DNA of 64,000 nt. It comes from CAYRUD01 sp964427425. GTDB lineage: Bacteria; Chlamydiota; Chlamydiia; Chlamydiales; FEN-1388. Made by a program: the position numbers and the translations under genes. Positions 9,708 through 19,532 of this stretch are shown here, in pieces (within the stretch, counting starts at the first letter, position 1; each line of letters starts with the position of its first letter). The DNA lies in NCBI GenBank assembly GCA_964427425.1, contig CAYRUD010000011.1, positions 1-64,000 of the forward strand, written 5' to 3'. Under the pieces are notes generated by a model. That model made no database searches. It saw nothing but the letters and a program-made list of their open reading frames with translations, and was not told where the DNA came from.

Positions 9708-11276
9708 CTACTCTTCTTTTCTGTCCTGATTCTTTAATAAGCGATCAAGAGTCGCCAGCACTTCAGATGAGCAGGGTCTTTTAAGAGGATCATCATCGAG
9801 GAGCTTTTCAATCACATTATCGAGCTCAGAATTTTCATTTTTTATGGATCTAAAATCCTCTCTCAGGCGAGTTACATTTTCTCTCCATTTTATTCGAGCA
9901 GGTATCGTTTTTATATATTGGCAATCGAGATTGTAATTTTTTAATTGATAGCCTGTACGTATGCTAAAAAGGACTAGACCGACGCACCACATATCTATTG
10001 AAGGAGTAGCTTGTACGCCAGAGAAGTTGTCTTTGCTCTTCACCATCTCAGGAGATGGGTATGTCGCGATATCTCCGATTAGAGTTCCTGTAGTATGAAT
10101 GGATCCAAGGTCACTCATTCGAGCATGAGCCCTCGTGTCGTCAATTTTGACGAGGATATTCCCCATTTTATAATCGAGGTAGCAGTAGCCTAAAGTATGA
10201 AGCAGCTGTAGGGTTTCTAACGATTCTTTTACGACTTGGTACGTGGAGAGATCTCCTTTAGGGAGGTGCCTTCTGAAGAAGTAATGGTTAAGATCGATTC
10301 CTTCACAAATATCCGAGAGTATTACAGCTTTCTCTCCATAGTGATGAATCTGCATAGGAAGGATATGAGGGACTGTCAAGCCAATCAGATTCTGGGCCAA
10401 TCTTGCCTCGTTGACCATCATGTCTGAAGCTTTGCGAATAAGGAATTCAGTTCGTTCTCCGAAGAATTTTTCTTTATAGTGAGGGGTGTATTTAACTTTA
10501 GTATTGTCCGGATAGGTAAGGCTAACCAACTCTTTGACTTTTTTTATTCCTCCAAGTCCTATCCATTCACGTGTGGCGTAGATATCAAAGTGATGTTCTG
10601 CACTTTCTCGGTGAAAAATAAGGCTGATCTTCAGATTGGAGTCTTTGCGTTTTATCTTAGAAAACGTGCTCTTGGTATTGCTTATCAACGCCTTCTTGTT
10701 TTGAATATATTCCAAGACATTGGGAATGACTTCCCACCCAGGAATTTCTTCCGATTTAGCGATATACTTTAGTATGAAAGATGAGGGGATCGATAGGTAG
10801 GTATTTGGATCCATCATGCACTGCTTCTTAAACTCATCCACGAGTTGAAATCGCTTCAATATGCGAATAATTCGATGGAGAATGAAAAGTTGCCCATCAA
10901 TTCGTATCTGGTTTATGACGATTGTAGGCTCTGCCTTAGTGATTATGCTTTTCACATTATTGAGAAAAATCGGCCAATTAATTGAAAGAGAAGGCGGCAG
11001 GGAGACTTCATTGAGTGGCAACCTGAGTACGAGGCTTTCTAAAGTATCGATCCACTCCTCAGAATCGCTGTCTTTGTTGATGAGTTCTTCAATCTTTTGA
11101 AGAGGTGACAAGCCATTATCTGATAAAATAATATCTTCTGATTCAACTACCAGGTTTGTTCTATCGCTCTCTAAGTGAGTTGGAATCTCGGCCTCAGAGG
11201 GCTGTCTTCTCTCTGTTGATAGATTGGCCACATAAGATAGTGATTGGAGAGATGATGTGGGTATTAGTGTGTTCAT
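9708..11276 (-). CDS. Protein kinase paralog A (Ser/Thr-type fold)
   Basis: 522 aa. The kinase domain spans about 238-515: glycine loop GLGGIKKVKE at 240-249, beta3 lysine K262 (VKYTP), probable helix-C glutamate E290, catalytic loop YLDYKMGN with D368, K370 and N373, metal-binding DLG at 389-391, SPE (the APE equivalent) at 408-410, helix-F aspartate D428 and the late Arg in DPLKRP (R500). The HRD histidine is Tyr here (YLD), the only such case among the five copies. Catalysis still looks possible because D, K, N and both metal ligands remain. Residues about 55-235 form a helical N-terminal domain shared with the other four kinases and otherwise unknown to me. No membrane segment or signal peptide. 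Confidence 0.88.
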   Translation of the reverse strand: MNTLIPTSSLQSLSYVANLSTERRQPSEAEIPTHLESDRTNLVVESEDIILSDNGLSPLQKIEELINKDSDSEEWIDTLESLVLRLPLNEVSLPPSLSINWPIFLNNVKSIITKAEPTIVINQIRIDGQLFILHRIIRILKRFQLVDEFKKQCMMDPNTYLSIPSSFILKYIAKSEEIPGWEVIPNVLEYIQNKKALISNTKSTFSKIKRKDSNLKISLIFHRESAEHHFDIYATREWIGLGGIKKVKELVSLTYPDNTKVKYTPHYKEKFFGERTEFLIRKASDMMVNEARLAQNLIGLTVPHILPMQIHHYGEKAVILSDICEGIDLNHYFFRRHLPKGDLSTYQVVKESLETLQLLHTLGYCYLDYKMGNILVKIDDTRAHARMSDLGSIHTTGTLIGDIATYPSPEMVKSKDNFSGVQATPSIDMWCVGLVLFSIRTGYQLKNYNLDCQYIKTIPARIKWRENVTRLREDFRSIKNENSELDNVIEKLLDDDPLKRPCSSEVLATLDRLLKNQDRKEE

Positions 11277-11403
11277 AGATACTCGCTCTCATTTAATGAA
11301 GAAACGAAGAATTATTCAGAGCGAGCTGTTTCTGTGGAGATTTATTCTCAATTTTATTTAGAGATCATCTAACTCTTTTTGTCAGAAGCTTTTGCCAGCA
11401 CTT

Positions 11404-12951
11404 CTATTGAGTTTTGTTTTCATTCTTTTTGAGATGATTTTCAAGCTCACTTAATACAGTAAACGTGTTAGGTCTCTTTAACGGATTGTCATCAAGGAGT
11501 CCCTCGATAAGAGAGTCAATTTGTGAACTCTCATCCCTTACTAACTTAAAATCTTTACGTAGTTGGTCTACTCTATCTTTCCATTGCGCTCGATCTTCTG
11601 AAGTTAAGGTATACCTCCAGTCAATATGATACTCTGTTACTGGATTGCCTGTGCGCAACGAGAAGAGGATTAATCCTATCCCCCAAAGATCGATATAAGG
11701 AGCGGCTTTAAATTTGAATGACGTATCAAAGCCACAAACCATTTCAGGAGATGGAAACGTCGTCTCACACTTCGTTTCAACTCCAGTTCGACAGACTGAG
11801 CCAAAATCACATAACTTGGCGCGAGCTTCGTCTCCTTCGCTCTTGATGAGGATATTTGCCATTTTAATATCAAGATGGCAGACGCCAAGAGAGTGCATGA
11901 ATTGAAGCGCTTCGATGGCATCTTTCATGAGGCGATAAAAGTGATCTAAGCTTTTTTCTGTCGCAAGTTCACTCAAGTAAAAATTGAGATCTCTTCCATC
12001 ACATACATCAGAGAAAATAACAGCCTGTCCATTGTCGATATAAGGATATACTGGAATAATATGAGGCACTGTCAATTGAGTGAGTTGTTGAATTATTAAA
12101 GCTTCTTCAAGCATTCGCTGAGACGCATATTTCCATTTGTCCACAGACTCCGGAATGTCTTGTTGTGGTTTGTAGCGGGGGGTAAACTTTGCTTGGATGG
12201 CATTCGAGTGAGTGATGCTGATCAATTCTTTGACTTTTTTAAGCGCTCCTCTGCCAAGTAGTCTACGGGTTGCATAAAGATTAAAGTACGTATCGCCAGT
12301 CGTGCCTTTTTGAAGAATAAGACTAATTGGAAGCTTAGTCTCTTTTCTCTTCATTTTTAGATAAGAGATATTATTTAGTGCTGTCTTAACGATGATCGAG
12401 TCTTCCTCATGGTTGAGGTACTCGATAATTTGAGGCGCGATATCCCAGCCTGAGATGATCTGACTCTTAATCTGAAAGTCATCTAGGAAGATAGCCGGAA
12501 TCAGTTGAGACAGTCGCTCGCCTCGACAATAATCTTTAAAATCTCTGTCCAAGTTAAATCGCTTGAGCAATTTCAATATTTGTTGCACGACAAAGATCCG
12601 ACCATCGACGAGGATACTATTCGCTACGATACAGTATTCTTCTTCTGATAAAAGGCGTTCGACATTGCCAATGAAAGTCTCCCACTTAATACTCAATGTT
12701 GTGGAAGGGTTTGGGATATCTAACGAAAGCTTTTCTGCAAGTTCTTCCGCAGTTTCCAGCCAATCAATATCTTCTTGAGGAGTATTTAAGAGTTGCTCAA
12801 TTTCAGCGAGACGTTGTGCGTCTTCTACTGACAATTGAGATGGAGCGCTTTCTTCTCTTGGAGCTGGTTGAGTACATGTCGCTGATACTGTCGTGTCGGA
12901 AGATTGTAAGTTACTATAATCCGCTGAAGATACGACTGAAAGAGGATTCAT
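11404..12951 (-). CDS. Protein kinase paralog B (Ser/Thr-type fold)
   Basis: 515 aa. It has the most canonical motif set of the five: glycine loop GRGALKKVKE from G233, beta3 lysine K255 (AKFTP), helix-C glutamate E282 or E283, HLDIKMAN with H359, D361, K363 and N366, a true DFG at 382-384, SPE at 401-403, helix-F D421, and LKRP near the end. The N-terminal 220 residues include the family's VDGRIF-x-x-x-QI-x-x-LLKRFNL helix and the GWDIAPQIIEYL block. It lies 127 bases upstream of kinase A on the same strand. All motifs for phosphotransfer are intact, so an active kinase is expected. The substrate is unknown; host proteins or the neighbouring LRR proteins are possibilities only. Confidence 0.9.
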   Translation of the reverse strand: MNPLSVVSSADYSNLQSSDTTVSATCTQPAPREESAPSQLSVEDAQRLAEIEQLLNTPQEDIDWLETAEELAEKLSLDIPNPSTTLSIKWETFIGNVERLLSEEEYCIVANSILVDGRIFVVQQILKLLKRFNLDRDFKDYCRGERLSQLIPAIFLDDFQIKSQIISGWDIAPQIIEYLNHEEDSIIVKTALNNISYLKMKRKETKLPISLILQKGTTGDTYFNLYATRRLLGRGALKKVKELISITHSNAIQAKFTPRYKPQQDIPESVDKWKYASQRMLEEALIIQQLTQLTVPHIIPVYPYIDNGQAVIFSDVCDGRDLNFYLSELATEKSLDHFYRLMKDAIEALQFMHSLGVCHLDIKMANILIKSEGDEARAKLCDFGSVCRTGVETKCETTFPSPEMVCGFDTSFKFKAAPYIDLWGIGLILFSLRTGNPVTEYHIDWRYTLTSEDRAQWKDRVDQLRKDFKLVRDESSQIDSLIEGLLDDNPLKRPNTFTVLSELENHLKKNENKTQ

Positions 12952-13134
12952 TACTGTAAGCTTTTTTTATGATGGGTAATTTTTTACTCAGAAATTATCC
13001 ATAGAGCTCTTTTTATGTGGAGAACTATTCTCATAGATTAGTTTGAGTGTGTATTAAGTTGCTTTCGGAGAACTTATTAAAGAGCGGATGTTTTATTTCT
13101 TTTTTGTAGATTTTGCTAAAAATAAACGATCACA

Positions 13135-13174
13135 AAAATATTCCCTGTTCTTTGATTTGCCAGAGAACAGGGAA
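13135..13174 (-). terminator. Rho-independent terminator after LRR paralog 2
   Basis: An 11-bp perfect stem (TTCCCTGTTCT / AGAACAGGGAA) with a 12-base loop is followed on the minus strand by TATTTTTGTG. It lies just past the LRR2 stop at 13210, so LRR2 is transcribed separately from kinases A and B. Confidence 0.8.
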
Positions 13175-13209
13175 TAATTCTGAGAAGAGAACTAATAGTG
13201 GAGAAGGAT

Positions 13210-15828
13210 TTATTGATTATCTTCTTCTCGTGGAAGCGATTTTTGCAGTTCCTCAAACTTTATCTTTTCGCTTTGAAATTGCTCTACCCATCTGTAAATG
13301 GTTTCTTCAAAGTTTTGAGCGTCAGTACCTTCTTCTATAATAAGAAGAGGGTGAGCAGGAGAAGAGGCGCTAGTATCTCGATCCGTTAGGATAAATTTGT
13401 CTTTTATGGACATTCCATTCAAAGTTGTGATTGTAGTGTCAATTTTATCGAGCTCTTCTTTAAATCTCTCAACGCTTTCTTTGTTTTTGGCCAAAATGGC
13501 GAGGTCTGAAACAAAATCTGATAATCTCAGCAGGTCTTTTTTGCCATCAGCGGGGTTGATCTGATTTATGCTTGTAATGACATTTTTTAATGCTTCATGA
13601 CAATGTTGAAGCGTATCATTGATTTGCTCTAAGAATGAGGGGATCTCCGTTTGATTGGTGATATTTTCCTTTATGCCTGTTAGGGCTTTCTTAAGGATCT
13701 CAAGTTGATAGTCGTAGTTGAGAATAGAGACATATGACGCACGAGTATGTGATATGAAAGCCTTTTGTAACTGAGGTGTGGGTTGATTTGTAAAGAGTGA
13801 AATCGCTATGCGGTTTAGGTATAAGCGCAGTGTTTTTAACTCTGTTAACGAAGAAAGAGAATCTCTAAAAGCTTTACAAAGCTCTTCTTCAGAGCAAAGG
13901 AAAGGATTATCGCTAAGAGTGAGATGCTCTATATCTCTGTATTGATAGGACGAAAGAAAAGATCCGGTTATGAGTGAGTTTGAGACAGTTAGTGTTTTCA
14001 ATCCGTGAATTCGTAAATTTGTAAAGAAGTCATCGTCAACACATATGCCTCGTTTCGCCGGATCGTATATGGTAAGATTGGTAATATGCAACGGATGGTC
14101 TCGAGACGCGTCTAAAATGGCAATGCATGCTTCAGGGCAAGAAATGCTTACGTGAGGGATTTGTCGATAGATAGATAGAAGTGCCTTGAGACATTTATAT
14201 CGCTCTATCGATTTATTAAGGCTCTCAAGTTGAGATCCATAGTCATTATTAATAGTCTTAGAGCCTATCTCTACGATTTCAAGCCTAGGCTTAAATAATT
14301 CAATAAGTTGTATACATTTTGTCGAGTCCCAATTCACGAAAGGAAGGCCTAAAACTGTGTCTAAGTGTAAATAGCCTATATTGACGATTTGTTCTCTTTG
14401 TTCATTCGTAAGACGCAGATCATGAATATCTCTTCCAGCATAGTCTTCGGCCTCGAAAATCGTGCCAAGCGTATATTCAACATCCATTGCGTAGTTTCGA
14501 ACATTTCCTCTATAGAATCTGTCTATAATTTCAAAACCATAATGAGATCCGAGCGCCGTTTTAAGTAAGGTTGTAGTATCATACTTATGATTGTAGATTA
14601 AGGTTGTCGATTCGGCTTCTTTCTCCCATAGCAATCTGTTATAAAAAGAGCCTATATATTCCCACAGATCTAAAGAATGATCGATGAGATCCTTATATTG
14701 AGCCCTTCCCAAGACAGGAAGGGAATATGGTTCTTTTTGTTGTCGTAAGATATTGGCTCTCTTGTTCAATGATTTGTGTAAGGTATCGACTCTCTCAATC
14801 ATTTCATTTCGTTGGGCTTGCAGGGGTAGTAGATTGGATTGATTTTGATCGTCTCCGTCTTCCTCATATGCTCCCGCAATTTTCCCCAGAAGCTTATCAA
14901 TTTCCTTATTTATAGCTTCTGTCGCATGTAAAGCTGATGCGCCAACAGCTCCGAATGTTTTTTTAAGTTGATTTTGAGCAAATAGTGAGATGTGTGGAAT
15001 CTCCTCCTGAGCGGGGAGCTGATTATACACTTGGCATATTTGCTGAAGGTATTGATCAGAGGTTTCTAAGACAGTGAAGGAATTACTGCGATTGGGGAGT
15101 GGAGGGATAAAAAATGTATGGAATCCAGACGCTGCTGCATAGGTGTTGAGAGCATGATATTGCTCGTTTAAAAAATCAATGTGCTCATCAACTTTCTTAA
15201 GGTGTTCTTCTGTATCGCTGTAGTCGAGCTCAGAAAAAAAGGCTAGAAGTATTGTTTGGAGGCGTGAGTGATTAAAAAACAGCGCGTCGATAAATTCAGG
15301 ATCATAGAGAGCTTCTTGAGAAACTTGTCTGTAGCGTATCGTTGAATGATGAGGGATTTTCAAGACAAAGGGAACGATGATTTCGCCTCTGTTTTTTAAT
15401 GACGCTGTAACCTCTTCTACGTTCGTCGGAAATCGTTGTATTGATTCGAGATCGGTAAATTGTGAAGAAGATAAGTTGAGGCTTTGGGGCAAAAATGGTC
15501 TCGGAGCTATCGAGACGGCACGATCTAGAGAGCTTTTATTCAACCAGATTGTTCTATCCCAACATTTAATCGAATCCCACACTTGGCTGTTGCTGGATGT
15601 CCATACTTCTCGATAGAGATTAAAAAAGATGGTGTTAATTGCATTTTCGGATCGATTTTTATGAAAGGTGATTGCCACATGAGCTGTAGGATAGAAAGTC
15701 GATGTTTTGGTGTTATAAAGGGGTGCTTGGATACTTACTTCATCGAGGTCATCATTTATGAACTGATCTTTAGTAGTATATAAAATAAAATCACTATCTA
15801 TTTTTTGAGGAGTTCTTTCAGTAGACAT
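13210..15828 (-). CDS. Leucine-rich-repeat protein (LRR paralog 2)
   Basis: 872 aa, a full-length paralog of the LRR protein at 6004-8679. Matching blocks are MSTERTP at the start, PLYNTKTST near residue 37, FLNEQYHALNTYAA at 219-232, FFIPPLP at about 239, the LD-x-VLG-x-PFVNW block near 489-500 and PEAC-IA at about 565. Degenerate LRRs occupy about 580-697 (LTVSNSLITGSFLSS, IEHLTLSDNPFL, LKTLRLYLNRI). Residues about 700-800 are helical and charged. It sits between kinases B and C, inside the kinase run. No signal peptide. The long N-terminal region shared by the two proteins is not a domain I know. Confidence 0.8.
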   Translation of the reverse strand: MSTERTPQKIDSDFILYTTKDQFINDDLDEVSIQAPLYNTKTSTFYPTAHVAITFHKNRSENAINTIFFNLYREVWTSSNSQVWDSIKCWDRTIWLNKSSLDRAVSIAPRPFLPQSLNLSSSQFTDLESIQRFPTNVEEVTASLKNRGEIIVPFVLKIPHHSTIRYRQVSQEALYDPEFIDALFFNHSRLQTILLAFFSELDYSDTEEHLKKVDEHIDFLNEQYHALNTYAAASGFHTFFIPPLPNRSNSFTVLETSDQYLQQICQVYNQLPAQEEIPHISLFAQNQLKKTFGAVGASALHATEAINKEIDKLLGKIAGAYEEDGDDQNQSNLLPLQAQRNEMIERVDTLHKSLNKRANILRQQKEPYSLPVLGRAQYKDLIDHSLDLWEYIGSFYNRLLWEKEAESTTLIYNHKYDTTTLLKTALGSHYGFEIIDRFYRGNVRNYAMDVEYTLGTIFEAEDYAGRDIHDLRLTNEQREQIVNIGYLHLDTVLGLPFVNWDSTKCIQLIELFKPRLEIVEIGSKTINNDYGSQLESLNKSIERYKCLKALLSIYRQIPHVSISCPEACIAILDASRDHPLHITNLTIYDPAKRGICVDDDFFTNLRIHGLKTLTVSNSLITGSFLSSYQYRDIEHLTLSDNPFLCSEEELCKAFRDSLSSLTELKTLRLYLNRIAISLFTNQPTPQLQKAFISHTRASYVSILNYDYQLEILKKALTGIKENITNQTEIPSFLEQINDTLQHCHEALKNVITSINQINPADGKKDLLRLSDFVSDLAILAKNKESVERFKEELDKIDTTITTLNGMSIKDKFILTDRDTSASSPAHPLLIIEEGTDAQNFEETIYRWVEQFQSEKIKFEELQKSLPREEDNQ

Positions 15829-16019
15829 AGTCTTGTTTCTCTTAGTATTATTTTTAATTAAATATGGGTGGGGACATATTTCATCTTAGTTCGGATGAGT
15901 AAAATTCACTATTAGCAAAGAATTATTTGTTCTAGGGGTGCTTGTGAAGGGGACACGCTCTTTTGCGATTGAGGCTTTTTATATAAGGGGAAGAGCGTGC
16001 ATGAGAGAAAATGGGCTAA

Positions 16020-17693
16020 TTATTCTATAAAGCGTTGATTCAAGATAAAGTCTATTTCCTGTATGACCTTAAATGCATTTGGCCTTAATAAGGGATCATC
16101 AGAGAGAAGGAGCTCTATTGTCGTATCCAAGCTGGAGAAACGCTTTTTTATCTTGCTAAAGTCTGCTTTAAGTTGCCTCACACTCTCATACCAGAATTTT
16201 CTTGCATCTTTGGTTCGAGTCAGACGCCAGTCGACATTATATTTTAGTAAATCTTTGTTTGTGCGTAGAGAAAAGAGAATGAGTCCTACATTCCACATAT
16301 CGATAGCAGGCGAGGCAGCAATCGCACTCTCCATACCAAGATCGATAAGGCGCACCATTTCAGGTGAAGGATAGGTTGTCAAATTATCTGTCTTTTCTCC
16401 AGTCTTCCTGGCAGAGCCGAAATCTCCTAATTTAGCATAGAGTCCGGTCTCTTCTTGTTGAATGAGGATATTGTCCATTTTCAAATCAAGATGGCAGATC
16501 TGGTTTTGATGCATAAAATACAGTGTCTCTAATGCATCTCTCATCAGAGTCATAAGAGCAATGAATCGTGTGTTTGGATTTCCTTTAAATTCAGCTTTAT
16601 ATTGGAAATAGAGATCTCTTCCTTTACAGAGTTCAGTTAAGATGACAGTTTTCTCATTCTGCAGAGCCATCATCTTCATAGGAAGAATATGTGGGATTTT
16701 CAAAGTAATAAGTTTTTGAACCATGTGATATTCACTTATCATGTCCCATGAGAGTGAGTACCAGTCATTGATTTTCTGAGGAGTGCCATTTTTGGGTTTG
16801 TTTTTTGGTGTAAGCTTCGCCATTGATTGATATGGAAAGGACAAGCAGCAAATCTCTTTTACTTTTTTTGTTCCCCCGGATCCTAGATATCCTCTTGTCA
16901 CGAATATATTAAATTTCTGTTGAGATTCAATTTGACGAGCGAAAATAAGGCTTAGGCGTAGATCTGAGTTGTTTCTCTTTATCTTTATATAAGGATTATT
17001 CGAGTTCAAAAGAGGCTGAAAGAGTTGTTTTTCGGAGGTAAGGAGGTATTTTCCAATCTCCATAATGACTTGCCATCCAGGAATAGCAGCAGATTGTGAG
17101 TTGTGTTTCACAGCAAATCGCTTAAAGAAAAAAGGAGGAAGATATTCAGTAAGAAAGCCTAGCTCGCAATGATCGATAAAATCTTTCACTAGATCAAGCT
17201 TTTTTAGAATAGTGAGGCATCGGCTAAGAAGGAGAATTCTCTGATCAATTTGAGCTTTATCGGCATATAGAACTTCTTTAGGATCATTAAGAAGTTTTCC
17301 TATTTTAAAAAAAAGAGAGAGCACGTTGTAGTTTGCGGGGAAAAAAGGTGGCATGTCCTCATCAGATAGGGAAGTAGTCAATCTCTCTAGCTCTTCAAAC
17401 CATTCTATTCCCGATGTATCATCATGAAACAAGAGTTCAATCTGTTGCAGGAGAAGAGAATTGTTCTTACGAGAGTCATCGATATTGAGTTTGGAGAAAA
17501 AATCGTTGAAACGCTCCTCTGGCGAGCTTGAATATTCTTCATCTCGGCTTAGGATCCGATACTCCTCATGATCATCATCCACTTCATAGATATGCAGGTC
17601 AAGATCCTGGAATGAGCTGCTTGTGGAGCTTGTTGAAGGATCATTCAAGCCAGTATTGACCTCTAAATAGTCCGTGGTTACTAGAGGATTCAT
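16020..17693 (-). CDS. Protein kinase paralog C (Ser/Thr-type fold)
   Basis: 557 aa, the longest copy because of a Ser/Asp/Glu-rich leader of about 90 residues. Kinase motifs: glycine loop GSGGTKKVKE from G271, beta3 lysine K293 (AKLTP), HLDLKMDN with H401, D403, K405 and N408, DFG 424-426, SPE 443-445, helix-F D465 and DPLLRP. All residues needed for catalysis are present. The shared N-terminal domain includes the DQRILLLSRCLTILKKLDL helix and the GWQVIMEIGKYL block. It is flanked upstream by LRR2 (191 bases away) and on the other side by kinase D (250 bases). Independent promoters are likely given these gaps. Confidence 0.9.
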   Translation of the reverse strand: MNPLVTTDYLEVNTGLNDPSTSSTSSSFQDLDLHIYEVDDDHEEYRILSRDEEYSSSPEERFNDFFSKLNIDDSRKNNSLLLQQIELLFHDDTSGIEWFEELERLTTSLSDEDMPPFFPANYNVLSLFFKIGKLLNDPKEVLYADKAQIDQRILLLSRCLTILKKLDLVKDFIDHCELGFLTEYLPPFFFKRFAVKHNSQSAAIPGWQVIMEIGKYLLTSEKQLFQPLLNSNNPYIKIKRNNSDLRLSLIFARQIESQQKFNIFVTRGYLGSGGTKKVKEICCLSFPYQSMAKLTPKNKPKNGTPQKINDWYSLSWDMISEYHMVQKLITLKIPHILPMKMMALQNEKTVILTELCKGRDLYFQYKAEFKGNPNTRFIALMTLMRDALETLYFMHQNQICHLDLKMDNILIQQEETGLYAKLGDFGSARKTGEKTDNLTTYPSPEMVRLIDLGMESAIAASPAIDMWNVGLILFSLRTNKDLLKYNVDWRLTRTKDARKFWYESVRQLKADFSKIKKRFSSLDTTIELLLSDDPLLRPNAFKVIQEIDFILNQRFIE

Positions 17694-17943
17694 TTCATAA
17701 CCTCTCTTTTTAGGGGCAAAAATTTAAAGTTAAATCAATTTTTAATTTCTTAAATTTAATAAGAGATAGTTTGTGTGGCAAAATTGACTTCTAACTAAAA
17801 ATAATAGTTTATGTGAAGGGGAATTCTGTAAATAATGAGGTGACTAATAACTCTCATGAATACTATTGATTTTGCTTCATCTTGAGAGCTTGAATGAGAG
17901 GAGGTCAATTTTCTTGAGGGAGGGAATTCGGGCTCTTGAGTTT

Positions 17944-19479
17944 TTAGTACCCGTTTTCTTCAATGAATTTCTCGATCTCGATAATTACTCTGACAGGTCC
18001 TATTCGTTCCTTTGGATCGGGATCGAGAAGTTGTTTAATAATTTTATAAAACGATGGATAGGTATTTTCTATGATCTCTAAGTCTTTCATAAGTTGTCTT
18101 AGATCTTTCCACCATTTTTGCCGGTCTTTATAAGCTGTTTCCCAAGAGAGTTGGTATGAGAGTAAATCCTTTTTTGTGAAAAGAGCGAAGAGAATGAGAC
18201 CAAGGCTCCACATGTCAATCTCAGGCGATGCAATATTTCCATTAGCTTGGAGCATTTCTGGAGATGGATAGGTTGTTAAGCAACCTTTATATCCATTTTG
18301 CCTTGCTGAACCGAGATCTGAGAGCTTTCCACAAACATAATTGTTTTCATATGCTACTAAGATATTATCCATCTTGAAGTCGAGATGGCTAATTTCCAAG
18401 AGATGGAGGAAGATTAGGGCTTCAAGAGCATCTCTTAAAATATAGAGTGCGTCTAAGAGCTGCAGCTCAGGAGGAAGTCTTTTGTGATATGCTATAAGGG
18501 TCCTTCCTTCACATATTTCAGAAAGAGTGATCGCTTTATCCTCATTCTTGTAGGTTTGCATAACAAGGAGATTGGGGACATTCAATTTCATGAGTTCTTG
18601 TGTCAGAAGGGCTTCACGAGCAATTTCTTCTTGCCAGTACTCAAATAATGATGGGTCTTCTTCTACAAGCCTTTTGTGAGGAGTTAATTTGACCTTTTTT
18701 TGATGAATATATGTAAGACTAGATATTTCCTTAGCATATTTTGTTGTGCCGTTGCCTATAAATCGGATTGTAGCGAAGAGATTAAATCGTCGGTTTTTCT
18801 CCTCATCTTTCTTTTCTCCTTCTCGAATAAATAAAAGGCTGATGGGAAGATCATTACTTCTCTTTATTTTCATGAAGTTTATGGCGTCACTAGAGAGCTG
18901 TTCTATAAGGTCTTCTTCATGAGTTCGGATATGTTCGATAACTTGAGGAATGATATTCCATCCTGGAGTAAAGCTGGTTTTAATCTGGAACTTCCTCGTG
19001 AAAAGTGCCGAAACGGCGTCGGAGATATCTTCTGAGTGGTTTTTAAAACTCTCTTCAAGACCAATGTTTTTAAATATCTTGAGACATCGAACGATAAAGA
19101 CAATGTGATTATTGATGTAAATAGACGAATTTGAAGAACTTGTGGGGATAAGTTGTATGGTTCTTTTTAGCTTAGATGCGAGATATGGCCAATCACACAC
19201 TTTTAGGATCTTGGAACGATAGTCATAATTATGAAGAGAATGAGAAAGCGTATCTAATCTATCAAACCACTCTATGCCTTCTGATGAGTTATTTAAGAGA
19301 CGCTCAATCTTTTGAGCAGTAGCTTCAAAAGGCTTCTGATTTTCTGAAATATAGAGCTGTTTACTGAATAGTAGTTGTAACTCATCGATCTCATCCGATG
19401 AGTCAGAAGATATCTCATCTGATGACGAGGTTTCACGGAAGTCACAACCACACAGATATTGAGGAGAAGCTGGAATCAT
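17944..19479 (-). CDS. Protein kinase paralog D (Ser/Thr-type fold)
   Basis: 511 aa. Motifs: glycine loop GNGTTKYAKE from G242, beta3 lysine K264 (VKLTP), HLDFKMDN with H365, D367, K369 and N372, DLG 388-390 in place of DFG, SPE 406-408, helix-F D422 and DPKERIG near the end, which departs from the LKRP of most sisters. An acidic Ser/Asp run sits at residues 18-32. The N-terminal domain keeps the GWNIIPQVIEHI block. DLG is tolerated in active kinases, so activity is plausible. The kinase E stop codon region is only 53 bases upstream of its start, so D and E probably share a transcript. Confidence 0.88.
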   Translation of the reverse strand: MIPASPQYLCGCDFRETSSSDEISSDSSDEIDELQLLFSKQLYISENQKPFEATAQKIERLLNNSSEGIEWFDRLDTLSHSLHNYDYRSKILKVCDWPYLASKLKRTIQLIPTSSSNSSIYINNHIVFIVRCLKIFKNIGLEESFKNHSEDISDAVSALFTRKFQIKTSFTPGWNIIPQVIEHIRTHEEDLIEQLSSDAINFMKIKRSNDLPISLLFIREGEKKDEEKNRRFNLFATIRFIGNGTTKYAKEISSLTYIHQKKVKLTPHKRLVEEDPSLFEYWQEEIAREALLTQELMKLNVPNLLVMQTYKNEDKAITLSEICEGRTLIAYHKRLPPELQLLDALYILRDALEALIFLHLLEISHLDFKMDNILVAYENNYVCGKLSDLGSARQNGYKGCLTTYPSPEMLQANGNIASPEIDMWSLGLILFALFTKKDLLSYQLSWETAYKDRQKWWKDLRQLMKDLEIIENTYPSFYKIIKQLLDPDPKERIGPVRVIIEIEKFIEENGY

Positions 19480-19532
19480 ATTATTGATGAATCATAGCTT
19501 TAGGACATGAGTGAATGGTTTCATGCCTAGGC

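Noticed and set aside
15954..15999. Inverted repeat CACGCTCTT / AAGAGCGTG between LRR2 and kinase C
   Set aside because: Loop of 28 bases and no T-tract on the minus strand; too weak to call a terminator.
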